Of a DNA stretch of 64,000 nt, positions 10,878 to 19,608 are shown in pieces; positions within the stretch are counted from its first letter, which is position 1; the number at the start of each line of letters is the position of its first letter. The notes beneath the pieces are model-generated. The model searched no databases. It saw only the letters and a list, made by a program, of their open reading frames with translations, and was not told the origin of the DNA. This DNA is from Merluccius polli (taxonomy: Eukaryota > Chordata > Actinopteri > Gadiformes > Merlucciidae). The stretch is taken from contig JAOPHQ010003131.1 of assembly GCA_030340625.1 (NCBI GenBank), positions 124,001-188,000 on the forward strand, written 5' to 3'. The translations under genes were made by a program, and so were the position numbers.

Positions 10878-11477
10878 ATGACATTTCTTACTCCCGAAGA
10901 AGACTTCTCTGAAGACGTGAGTAATCAACCACAACTTGAGCTGGACGACTATGAAACCGACACGGAATTTCTTACCCCCGAAGAGGACTTCTCTGAAGAC
11001 GTGAGTAATCAAGTACAATATGGGGAGGGTCTTGGACTGGACTACTATAAAACCAACCCTGAGGACCGCGAGCCCACCGTTTACGATGTTATAGTGGTAA
11101 TAATAGGATACTATCTACATGCATTTTTTCAGAAAAACGCTGTAAGAGACTGTGTGTATTGTATATATCTGGATGATATATACAGAGAACATTGTCGTTC
11201 ATGCTTTGACATACTCCCCTCACTTTGTCTTGAAGGCCATGTGGAAGAAATTAAAAGGGAGATTATTAACGATAATTATGCGACTGCGCAGTCATTTGTA
11301 TTATATCGTCTCGGACTGCCAGCGCCTAACACACAAGACATTGCGGAATCTGTTTTGTTGAAGTGGCTACTGTCACCGTTTCTCAGTAAAAAACTGAAAG
11401 AGTTAACAAGCGGAGACAAGAAACTGAATACTGTGGTTCAAGAATCTCTGAAGATTTGGAGTGGAAAACATCCTTGA
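10878..11477 (+). CDS. Polinton-associated hypothetical protein, acidic repeats and Cys pairs, 199 aa
   Basis: The ATG at 10878 opens an uninterrupted frame. The N-terminus has two near-identical copies of TPEEDFSEDVSNQ, the second about 33 residues after the first. These are followed by a hydrophobic segment (YDVIVVIIGYYLHAFF) and a CxxC-type pair arrangement (DCVYCIY...EHCRSCF), compatible with metal binding. The C-terminal half looks helical. I do not recognise the family. Virus-like Polintons (adintoviruses) are known to carry small accessory genes of this size near the integrase; a regulatory or host-interaction role is only inferred. It ends one base upstream of the next gene's start region. 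Confidence 0.6.
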   Translation: MTFLTPEEDFSEDVSNQPQLELDDYETDTEFLTPEEDFSEDVSNQVQYGEGLGLDYYKTNPEDREPTVYDVIVVIIGYYLHAFFQKNAVRDCVYCIYLDDIYREHCRSCFDILPSLCLEGHVEEIKREIINDNYATAQSFVLYRLGLPAPNTQDIAESVLLKWLLSPFLSKKLKELTSGDKKLNTVVQESLKIWSGKHP

Positions 11478-11479
11478 AA

Positions 11480-12202
11480 ATGGGGATCGTCTCTAGTGTG
11501 ATAAACTATTTGAAGATACAGTACACTATGTACAAATTGAATACCTTGTTGTGTGATGCCGTTGATAAAGTTGTAAAGGTTCCAGAATTTAAAATACAAA
11601 AAGGATGTGTTAGACGACAGGCAGATGACTGGTATTCAAAGGTGCATGCAACTGCCGTCAAATATGTAGATGTGAAATACATTCTTGTTAACAATTTAAA
11701 CAAACTGGCTTCATACGATAATGATGTTGACATGAAATCTATTCTTGCTAACGTTTTAAAATGTTTTCCTTTAAACAATGACGAATTTCACAGTCATGTA
11801 GCCGCATTCTGCGCCTATAGCGTAGATTTATGTGCTGCAATGTTAAACAGGAAACAGGATGTGAATGTTAAAAACGTTATGTACGATACCGTGACATTAC
11901 TCCTTTGTAAAAATCCTGACGCCCGTTTTGAGTTTTTAAAATACTGTGGCGACCGGAATGGGAGGAATGAGAGGAGCCCAGGTTTACGTTTACGCAACTC
12001 CCGTGCCCCATACACCGCACGACCCCGGGAGTTGCCTTTATTTGTACACCCCCACTCACATAGAAACACGGCACACCTGACAAACACAACTAGCACTCTC
12101 ACTCACGGTCCAAGCCCTACCCGAGGTGCATCCCCCAGCACCCCTTGCGCAGGACCCCCATAGGGGGCATGGCCGTGATCGCCACAATACGCTTCTTCTT
12201 AA
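11480..12202 (+). pseudogene. Polinton-associated small hypothetical protein (~158 codons), C-terminus displaced by a solo LTR
   Basis: I choose the ATG at 11480 because the in-frame codon further upstream (11456) is TTG. It lies right after the stop of the preceding gene (11477), as in tightly packed viral genomes. The frame runs into a solo LTR at 11945. Counting one TSD copy, the original frame continues at 12191 for three codons and stops at TAA 12200-12202. With the LTR present, translation would read into it instead. The protein appears largely helical, with several Cys and a repeated VKYxDVKYILVNNLNKL / DVDMKSILANVLK pattern. I see no decisive domain. Confidence 0.6.
11945..12186 (-). 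repeat. Solo LTR (family B), 242 bp
   Basis: The ends are TGTGGCGACC and GATCGCCACA. The 4-bp TSD is ATAC (11941-11944 and 12187-12190). AATAAA on the minus strand near 12040 suggests minus-strand sense. No internal region occurs in the window, so this is probably an LTR-LTR recombination product. Confidence 0.85.
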
Positions 12203-12289
12203 AATATGTATGGTTGTTTTACATGAAAAACCCTGTCCAATGTGTCAGAAATAAAAACCTCTAAACGTAGACATTGAGTGTTCATTCTT

Positions 12290-13377
12290 ATGACGACAAC
12301 GATGGAGAAAGTTATGAAAAAGATATACTATGACCCAAAGAACGCAGGAGGATACGGCGGTATACAAAGGCTTAAACAGGCAGTGTTTGAAAATACAGGT
12401 GTTCGTTGCAGTGATTCTGATATAGAAAATTGGCTTTTAAAACAAGATGTTTACACTCTTCACAAAATGGCGCCCATACATTTTAAGAGAAATAGGATTT
12501 TAGTAAACAAAATAGATTGGCAGTTCCAGGCAGATCTATCTGCTGTCTGCTTATTCCTCAGAAAATGATGGGGTACGTTATTTATTAACGTGTATCAATA
12601 TATTTTCAAAAATATGCATGGGTGCGTTGTCTGAAAAACAAAAGCGGTAGATGTGTTACAGAGGCGTTTAAAGATATTCTAGATGAGGGCAGAAAACCTT
12701 GGAAATTACAGACGGATAAAGGGACGGAATTCTTAAACAGGGAATTTAAAGCATTAATCAAAGAATATAAAATGATGCATTTTACCACAACCAACGAAAC
12801 TAAAGCATGTATTGTCGAGCGTTTCAACAGGACTCTGAAAACCAAAATGTGGAGATATTTAACAGCAAACAACTCCAGACGTTATGTCGACATTCTGCAG
12901 GACTTAGTCAGTTCGTACAATCACGGCTATCACCGTAGCATTAAAATTACCCCGTCTGAGGTAACAAAAGAAAACGAGCAGACTGTTTTTAACAATCTAT
13001 ACCCAAAAAAGGCCAAAGATTTGGTTAACTTTAAATATAACCCCGGTGACACAGTAAGAATATCAAACATGAGAGGTTCTTTAAAAAAAGGTTACGAACA
13101 GAATTATACAGACAAGTATTTTACTGTGACAGAATGTATACTGCGAAGACCCCCAGTTTAAACTTTAAAGGATTATGACGGAGAGATATTAGAGGGGACA
13201 TTTTATGGATCAGAGCTACAAAAAATTATTATCGATAAAAGTCAGACTTTTAAAATAGAAAAGATCTTATCTAGACAGAAAAGACGGGGGAAGAATATGG
13301 TGTTCGTCAAATGGGTCGGATGGCCTGATAAATTTAACTCATGGATTTTGGAGAGACAACTCATCCAATTGTCGTAA
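12290..13377 (+). pseudogene. int: Polinton integrase with C-terminal chromodomain, broken
   Basis: This is a retrovirus-type DDE integrase, which in Polintons inserts the linear element and makes 6-bp TSDs. The N-terminal part starts at 12290 and reaches the first catalytic Asp (QADL) near 12530. The frame is lost at a TGA at 12566-12568, and a further frame change is needed near 12605. The core then runs open with the second Asp in QTDKGTEF and the Glu in IVERFNRTL. An in-frame TAA lies at 13159-13161. Beyond it the same frame encodes a chromodomain (about 13243-13345: MVFVKWVGWPDKFNSWI) and stops at TAA 13375-13377. Two frame changes plus a nonsense codon make this copy non-functional. Confidence 0.9.
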
Positions 13378-13400
13378 CGAGGTACCGACAAGTTGTGTAC

Positions 13401-14177
13401 ATGGATGGAGAGGGGTTTTACGTAACATTGCCTAGCAATTCTTCAACATCCTTCTATCCCGACAACACCATAGCAAATTTTAGGACCACGTTGCCTCGGG
13501 CTTTACAGTTTAATGGACCTTATGAAGTAGGTTTAATAGAAATTCAGTATCCTAAAACATGGACAAGCTTTTCACGAAAAGATGCAGAATTTGTTGTGTT
13601 TGACAAAAAAACAAACAGGAGATACTATCTAACAGTCCCCCATGGATTCTACTCGTCAATGCATCAGCTAATAGTAGAGATAAATAAATGTTTGTCTGCC
13701 CGTGGTATGGACCACATCACGTTTCAGTATAATACCATCTCAAATAGAGTGTCTGTTTTACCGATAAGCTATATGGCGTTAACATTTCGAGGAAAACTTG
13801 CTCAAATGTTGGGGTTCACACCCAGAGAAGTATTTGAAACCGTAGATGGTGAAGAAATACCGATAGAGCTTTACACTGCACCGCATCCTGCAGATGTGGA
13901 AGTGGGGATGTACAACATTTTTGTCTATACTGACATTGTCGAATATCAATCTGTAGGGGACAGCTACGTACCCCTTTTAAGAATCGTCCATAGCGCTGGG
14001 GCAAACAATCGAATAATGACAAGGACGTACGACAAACCACACTACCACAGGCTCTGTAAGACGCACATCGATAGCATCGAGATATCGCTCAAGTCGGACC
14101 AGAATCACGCCATACCTTTTACATACGGAAAAGCAATAATAAAACTACACTTTCGACCGGTCAAACACCATTTGTGA
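13401..14177 (+). CDS. Polinton penton-like minor capsid protein, 258 aa
   Basis: This is the predicted single-jelly-roll vertex (penton) protein of the Polinton/adintovirus capsid. The frame is also open upstream from 13341, but that would overlap the integrase end. The ATG at 13401 gives the family-typical opening FYVTLPSNSS, followed by NTIANFRTTLPRAL and YEVGLIEIQYPKTW. It is intact, with no stop or frameshift. It is followed within 14 bases by the basic capsid-associated gene and then the major capsid gene, the usual morphogenesis cluster. The assignment rests on the N-terminal pattern, length and neighbours. Confidence 0.85.
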   Translation: MDGEGFYVTLPSNSSTSFYPDNTIANFRTTLPRALQFNGPYEVGLIEIQYPKTWTSFSRKDAEFVVFDKKTNRRYYLTVPHGFYSSMHQLIVEINKCLSARGMDHITFQYNTISNRVSVLPISYMALTFRGKLAQMLGFTPREVFETVDGEEIPIELYTAPHPADVEVGMYNIFVYTDIVEYQSVGDSYVPLLRIVHSAGANNRIMTRTYDKPHYHRLCKTHIDSIEISLKSDQNHAIPFTYGKAIIKLHFRPVKHHL

Positions 14178-14190
14178 ACAAGGTCCTATC

Positions 14191-15035
14191 ATGTATCAAC
14201 CGTACGTCAACAACATGGACAAATACACAGCGTACTACACGGCTCAGGCTGGTGGTGATTTACCGGGGTACAGCGGTCTCAGTTCACAATATGGGGCGGG
14301 TCTTGGAGGTATTTTCCGAGGATTGTTTAGACTAGCTTTTCCTTTGCTCAAGAAAGGATTTACGGTCGCTGCTCCGCATCTGAAAACGGCCGCTAAAAAC
14401 ATTGTTTCAGACGTTATTACCAAAGTTGTGGACCACAGTAGCAGACAGCAAAAGGGGTCAGGTATATTGGCTATGACACGCCATCCAATAAAAAGACCTC
14501 CTGGACAAAGGGGGAGTTCCCAACCCAAAAAGCACCGCAGAGTTTTAAATAAGAAGCATGTCACCAAGGTCCTGAGAAAGACACAGGCAAAACGAAGGAA
14601 GCTGATGTGGGGTTTGTGTCCCGGGGAAGAAGGCTGCCGACAACAGGAAACGCTTATAACTCACTTTATTTGTTTAGGTTTAAGTTATATCTACCCTACG
14701 TAACAATGGAGAGGTAATGTAAAAGTCACGCCGCGTGGAGAGATCGTCCGCGCGTCCCTCTGGAGGTCTGCCTGGGGTGTTCTGATTCTAACCGGATGCT
14801 TCCGCCGGGTGCCCCTGGGCAGGAGGCGTGGCCTCCATGACGCACAATGGCTGGCGTTAAGCGCCGCCTCCAGTATATCGTTTGGCGCCATCATGTGTTG
14901 AAGTGCAGTTACTACAACTTGTATATTTATTTCTACTCCTGGCTATGTGCAGATATTTTACAGCCTGATGATACATGTTATTAATTCGCAACACTGACTA
15001 AACATAGAAAGACAAGAGCTAAGGATATATTCTAG
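14191..15035 (+). pseudogene. Polinton small basic capsid/core-associated protein (pX/pVI-like), split by a solo LTR
   Basis: The ATG at 14191 opens a protein with a Gly/Tyr-rich start (DLPGYSGLSSQYGAGLGGIF), an amphipathic stretch and a very basic C-terminus (KKHRRVLNKKHVTKVLRK). It resembles the small adenovirus-like core proteins found beside the capsid genes of Polintons. A solo LTR interrupts it at 14606. Discounting one TSD copy, the original frame continues from 14998 for 12 further codons to TAG 15033-15035, directly before the capsid ATG at 15041. The ancestral length is about 150 aa. Only the last residues are affected, so a product reading into the LTR would keep most of the protein. 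Confidence 0.75.
14606..14993 (-). repeat. Solo LTR (family A, copy 2)
   Basis: A 388-bp unit runs from TGTGGGGTTTG to ATTCGCAACA. The 4-bp TSD is CTGA (14602-14605 and 14994-14997). It is the reverse orientation of the copy at 1272-1666, with which it shares both ends and most of the interior. Confidence 0.88.
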
Positions 15036-15040
15036 CAAGA

Positions 15041-16318
15041 ATGGCCTTGTTACATGACATGTCAAAAGAATGTGTAAAATCGGAGTTGGATCTGTTTCTG
15101 GTACCTTTAACACAAACAAGTATTGAAAAATGTTCCTATATGGAAATACAGCCGCTTACAGCTATCTCGGATTCTGCACCGTTGGATTTTTTTATTTCAG
15201 CGAGTAGCGAAGACTATCTGGATTTAAATAATACATACCTATTAACACGCGTCAAGATCACCAAGGCTAATGGAGGGAATCTGGCCGTGGGGGATGAAGT
15301 GGGGTTTATCAACTACCCCGGAGCTACATTATTTTCACAAGTTGACATTTCTCTGGGGGATAGACTCATAACCCAGTCATCAAATATATACCCTTATCGA
15401 TGTATTATAGAGAGGCTTCTAAATTATAGCAAGGATACTTTGGAAACACAGTTTGAATCTGGCTTGTTTTGCATGGATTCTGCAGGGTATATGGAAGATG
15501 TGATGGACGGAGGGGATAATAATGAAGGACTTGTCAAGAGAATGGGGTATACGGTCGGAGGTCGCGTGGTAGAAATGATTGCCCCCATACACTCTGATTT
15601 GTTTTTTCAGGACAAGCTATTGATAAACGGGGTCGATCTTAAGATTCAATTTACAAGGGCTAAAAATGAGTTTTGCTTAATGCGTAATACACCAGATGAC
15701 TTTCGTGTCAACATTATGTCAGCGAGTCTGTTTGTAAAAAAAGTTACTGTATCCCCAGCGGTTAAATTAGCACATGCTAAAGCTCTAACGCATAGCAATG
15801 TGAAATACCCCATCGACAGAGTCTGTCTCAAGAATTTTAGTATCCCTGCAGGCACTCGTGTTTGTAATCAAGAAAACATATTTTTGGGTCAAATACCTAA
15901 ATTTATTGTTTTAGGATTTGTAGATCATGAGGCATTTACAGGCAGTTATGCTCGCAATCCGTTTAACTTCCAGCATTACGATATAGAATTTATGTGTTTA
16001 TACGCCGACGGACAATCATACCCCTCAAAACCGTTTCAACCTGATTTTACTAGGGGTCACGCCATTAGAGAATATCACCAGCTGTATTCTGCTACAGGAA
16101 AATATCTCAAAAATCATGCTTTAGCCATAAACCGTAAAGAATTTTGTAAAGGTTATAGTTTGTTTTGTTATAACTTGTCTCCTGATGAAGAGTGTGGTAA
16201 TCATGTATCCCTCATAAAAAACGGTAACGTAAGACTAGAGGTCCGTTTTAGAAATCCTCTACAACGGACAATAAATCTGGTATGTTACTCTTCATACTCG
16301 TCAATTGTCATGTTCTGA
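15041..16318 (+). CDS. mcp: Polinton major capsid protein (double jelly roll), 425 aa, intact
   Basis: This forms the hexon-like shell of the predicted Polinton virion. The ATG at 15041 lies six bases after the stop of the preceding gene. The frame is open throughout and ends at 16318. Family features visible are the conserved C-terminal block NPFNFQHYDIEFMCLYADG, followed by the Pro-rich SYPSKPFQPDFTRG and a terminal hydrophobic CYSSYSSIV. The length is normal for fish adintovirus-like capsid proteins. The retained frame contrasts with the broken integrase. The four-base gap pattern and same-strand order with penton, basic protein and protease support a morphogenesis cluster. Confidence 0.9.
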   Translation: MALLHDMSKECVKSELDLFLVPLTQTSIEKCSYMEIQPLTAISDSAPLDFFISASSEDYLDLNNTYLLTRVKITKANGGNLAVGDEVGFINYPGATLFSQVDISLGDRLITQSSNIYPYRCIIERLLNYSKDTLETQFESGLFCMDSAGYMEDVMDGGDNNEGLVKRMGYTVGGRVVEMIAPIHSDLFFQDKLLINGVDLKIQFTRAKNEFCLMRNTPDDFRVNIMSASLFVKKVTVSPAVKLAHAKALTHSNVKYPIDRVCLKNFSIPAGTRVCNQENIFLGQIPKFIVLGFVDHEAFTGSYARNPFNFQHYDIEFMCLYADGQSYPSKPFQPDFTRGHAIREYHQLYSATGKYLKNHALAINRKEFCKGYSLFCYNLSPDEECGNHVSLIKNGNVRLEVRFRNPLQRTINLVCYSSYSSIVMF

Positions 16319-16353
16319 CAGACTCCTTCTAATTGTTAAATAGAACCCCCAAC

Positions 16354-16788
16354 ATGAACACGATAGAACTCACAGAAATCCTTGATAAATTGCTTAAAAG
16401 AAGCCTCTTTTTAGGGGTATTTGCCTGTGATCAGCTACCTAAACGGCCTATTAAAGTAAAACCTGTAGCGCTAGTGATAAACACAGACCCCTCTTACAGA
16501 AGTGGGCAACACTGGCTGTCTGTATACATTGACAAGGGTGGCGTAGGGTCATTCTTTGAAGTACAAGATGTTTGTACGGCTGTTTGTGGACAACACTGTG
16601 TTTTCTTTCTTTATCATATGGATACCGGGCGAACTTATGCTGAAGTGATGAGAAAATATGCAGGCAATCTGTCTAAAAATGATATTATGGTTTGTAAATT
16701 TGTGAAAAAGATACGACCCTCTGTAAAAAAAGCGGCTATACATGCATACAGGGTGTCCAAACCTGAAATTTATGTAAGATTTGTATGA
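16354..16788 (+). CDS. pro: Polinton adenain-like cysteine protease, 144 aa, probably internally deleted
   Basis: This is the capsid-maturation protease of the adenovirus/Polinton (adenain, C5-like) type. I use the ATG at 16354, because the in-frame codon at 16333 is TTG. The catalytic His lies in SGQHWLSVYI and the Cys in CGQHCVFFL, in family-typical surroundings. The spacing between SFF after the His block and the Q..CGQHC block is much shorter than in adenains, where an Asp-containing stretch normally lies. This suggests an in-frame deletion of a few dozen residues that removed the third catalytic residue. The frame is otherwise open to 16788, and the next insertion starts 11 bases later. 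Confidence 0.8.
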   Translation: MNTIELTEILDKLLKRSLFLGVFACDQLPKRPIKVKPVALVINTDPSYRSGQHWLSVYIDKGGVGSFFEVQDVCTAVCGQHCVFFLYHMDTGRTYAEVMRKYAGNLSKNDIMVCKFVKKIRPSVKKAAIHAYRVSKPEIYVRFV

Positions 16789-16799
16789 CTATATACTAT

Positions 16800-18541
16800 C
16801 CCAGCAAACATTTCCTCGACCTGCGTCGAAGCGAACAAGTCCAGAAGACGTCGAGTCACGACGTGACTTCATTTCGACATGAAAACATAATCTTAGAGAA
16901 ATGGTGATTTCAAGGAAAACTTATTTTAGAGTGGTGTAACCGAATAAACACTCCCAGCAAACATTTCTGCATTCAACAAGTTTAAAATACGCCGGGTCAC
17001 AACGTGACTTTATTTCGACCATTTGCCGACATGAAAACATATATGCCTACGGAAATTGTGATTTCGAGGAAAGCTTGTTTGTCAGTGGTGTAACTGAATA
17101 AACACTGTTTATATCGCTATTTAACTTAACAACGATGTAACTTTGGAACATTAGTGTGAACGGTAATGTTTACACATTAATTGTGTTATTGAAAAGTGTT
17201 ATTATTCCAAACGCAATATGCTATCATGTATATGGCCAATATACTGTAGGTGCTAAAATGTTTTATTCCAGCAGAATACTCAAGTTCCATTTAGGAACTA
17301 TTTTTCCTTGCGCACCAACACGTAATCCCAACAACCCTATCCCTTTGTCCTGCAACCCGTGCGCAATGCGCACCAGGTGATATTTGTTGGCGGTCACAGT
17401 CAAGTTTGGCAAGCGTCGAAGTTCCAGGTGAGTTCCGAAAAGACACACTTATTTAAAATGAAAATGTATTTGTAAGGACATTATCCTTTTTTCATTTGCA
17501 TGCTTAACTGTTTAAGTATACATGGCATAATTCTCACGGATAGCTGGCTTTCGTATTTGTAACGTTACATACGAACTGGGGGCTGGAAAGCTAGCATAAC
17601 ATTAGCGTAGCCCCAAAGCGGGCCGCTGCTACTTCCCAGCAGGGGGGGGGGGGGGGGTAGCAGCATCCCGTTTCGGGGCTAACGTTAGCTGTCTTTCTTT
17701 CCAGCTGCTGTTAAGAAATGGAACTGCAAGGCCACAGACACAGAAGTTGAAGCAGCCATGGGTCTCCATCTCAAACATGCGCCTGCAAGGACTGGGGGCA
17801 TGGGATTTTTGTCCCAGAGTTTTTTATTTTATTTTGTTTTTGTTCTTGTTCTCAAAGATATAGGCTTACTTTGCTAAAAATAATAAATGTTTTGTTAATA
17901 TACTTTATACCCTGAATCCATCTGTTGTTGAAGAGTATTAATGCTTGATTTAGAGTATTCATAACTAAACAAAATATTATAGATGGATCTATCTAGCCAA
18001 ATATCGCTATCCTTTTGTTATGACCAAATGATCTATAGGCTACATTTGGTTCTATCTATACATGTCTCATGTCGGCAAAGGGTCGAAATAAAGTCACGTT
18101 GTGACTCGACGTCTATTGGACTTGTTGACGACACGGTTTGAGGTAATGTTGGCTGGAATTGGTCTAATGGTTGTAAATAGGTTTACAACCGATTTAGAAA
18201 TATTTAATTATCTTCATGCAGCACAAGAATTGCTTGTTACAGGTTTGGTGGGTAGCTATACTGAAAACCGTAAATTGGGGCATATACTACAAGGTAACTG
18301 AAATGTAGCACTATTTTTTATGTATAATATGTGGGTATTTAGTGTCTTGGCTTAAAAGTAAATTTCATGTAGGTTGAAATAATGTCGTCTATACAACGTT
18401 GAAACGACGTGGATTGATGTCGTCTATGAGCCGTCACCATTTCTCTAAGATTATGTTTTCATGTCGAAATGAAGTCACGTCGTGACTCGACGTCTTCTGG
18501 ACTTGTTCGCTTCGACGCAGGTCGAGGAAATGTTTGCTGGG
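16800..18541. mobile_element. TIR element with nested/duplicated ends, 1.74 kb
   Basis: The left end CCCAGCAAACATTTCCTCG and following ~105 bp reappear inverted at the right end (about 18435-18541). A second, diverged copy of the terminus starts at 16953, and its inverted partner lies at about 18075-18157. This indicates either a smaller copy nested in a larger one or duplicated ends. The ~150-bp segments 16800-16950 and 16953-17104 are direct repeats. Flanks read TAT on the left and TAA on the right, so no perfect TSD is seen. It separates the protease gene from a convergent Polinton gene fragment. There is no clear transposase; a possible exon-like stretch follows a pyrimidine tract and AG at about 17704. 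Confidence 0.75.
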
Positions 18542-18549
18542 TAATAGGT

Positions 18550-18886
18550 TGTGAGGCCGTCATTTTATCCAAAATGTGTTGAGCATTTTTCTTGCTGTTT
18601 TTTGGAATGTTTCTTAAAATCTCATTAAACACAGTCTTTTGTTTTGTCTTGAGTATCCATACTGAAAGGTTCTGATCTATGAACGGCCATCTCGTCCGGG
18701 AGGGATAAAGTGAGCGTGTTCTGCTCCCTTTCCCCTTGTTTTACCACGGCGAGATATCTCTGCAACGCCGCAGAATATTTTTTCGCTTTTCCATAAAGGT
18801 CATCAGTTTTCTGATTCAAAATGTCTTTGATGGTACGGTCCAGTTCATTTTCTACAGTCTCTCGAATAGATTCTTGTGTAGACGGT
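18550..18886 (-). pseudogene. Fragment of a convergent Polinton gene of unknown function
   Basis: On the minus strand an open stretch begins after a TGA at about 18890, has no upstream ATG, and encodes a helical, charged segment (KKYSAALQRYLAVVKQGERE, LTLSLPDEM). A frame change near 18628 is needed to continue into a second conserved-looking block that reaches the TIR element at 18541. Similar proteins (an N-terminal Leu-rich part, TLSLP, then a helix ending in ILDKM) are carried by fish Polintons; this is from recollection, and the function is unknown. It faces the capsid operon tail-to-tail. Confidence 0.5.
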
Positions 18887-18889
18887 CTT

Positions 18890-19335
18890 TTTAAAAGATT
18901 AAGTCATTTGTTTATTTCTCTTCAAAGCGCTTTATTGTTTTTATTTTACTGTAACCTAAGCAATATTAAACTAACATATTTAAACCAATATAAATACATT
19001 TGTTCAACAAAAAACGCTAAGCGCTAATTAGTTTTACCCATATTTAATTTTGTAATCAGGTATTCAAAATAAAAAGAACTGTCCAAAATCCTGCTTTGTT
19101 TTTTTTTTGGTTCTTAAAACAGTTTGTGAAGAGTACAAGATATGTAATCATTCAGATAATGTAATTTACTCAGACAGCGCACAATACAGTTCAACAAAGT
19201 GCCAAGAGTTGAGTAATACTTTGAGCAAAATCATGTACGCCTTTTAATCTTAAAAGAAAAAGTTGTGAATAAAGCCTAAATTAATTACGTTCATGGCTGA
19301 TAGTCTCAACTTATTTTGGACTGTTGTGTTTCGCC
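18890..19335. other. AT-rich DNA without recognisable gene
   Basis: Several AATAAA-like sequences and T-runs are present, but no convincing frame. If the Polinton continued here, PolB and its right terminal repeat would be expected; neither is seen. Confidence 0.5.
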
Positions 19336-19339
19336 ATCA

Positions 19340-19352
19340 ACACACCCCCCCC

Positions 19353-19383
<31 letters not shown>

Positions 19384-19395
19384 ACACACACACAT
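19340..19395. repeat. (CA)n microsatellite
   Basis: A CA repeat preceded by a short C-run, followed near 19515-19580 by a CpG/CGCG-rich stretch. Confidence 0.9.
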
Positions 19396-19608
19396 CGTGC
19401 TCCGGTCGCAATTAACATTGCGACAGCCTAGCGGCGCCAGAAGTTGCTTCACGACACATACGCTGACGCTTTGATGGTCGCGGGGAAAATAAATAAATAA
19501 AAAATGCGTTTATGACCACGCGCGCGTAACACCCCGCCTACACGCACGAGCACGCGCGTGCGCGCGGACACGCCCCCCATGCGCGTGCAAAAAGGTCCCC
19601 CTTATATA

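Larger units (their letters stand above)
6978..18890 (+). mobile_element. Polinton/Maverick (adintovirus-like) element, incomplete and heavily invaded
   Basis: Plus-strand genes run in this order: unknown split gene, acidic/Cys-rich ORF, small ORF, retroviral-type integrase with chromodomain, penton-like protein, small basic protein, major capsid protein, adenain-like protease. A convergent minus-strand fragment follows. A DDE integrase together with double-jelly-roll capsid genes and an adenovirus-type protease defines Polintons/Mavericks, whose animal virus-like relatives are called adintoviruses. PolB and the FtsK-type packaging ATPase are not seen. Neither terminal inverted repeat can be placed: the left edge may lie in or beyond 1-393, and the right side fades after about 18890. 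Interruptions are at 394-6977, 7256-10184, 11945-12186, 14606-14993 and 16800-18541. Confidence 0.88.

Noticed and set aside
11480..11944. Bcl-2-like protein encoded by the Polinton
   Set aside because: A loosely similar helix (HVAAFCAYSVDLCAAML) was noted because virus-like Polintons can carry such genes, but no BH1/BH2 signature is clear; left as unknown.
18101..18301. 66-codon frame at the end of the TIR element
   Set aside because: It overlaps the inverted terminal sequence and lacks an upstream or homologous coding context.
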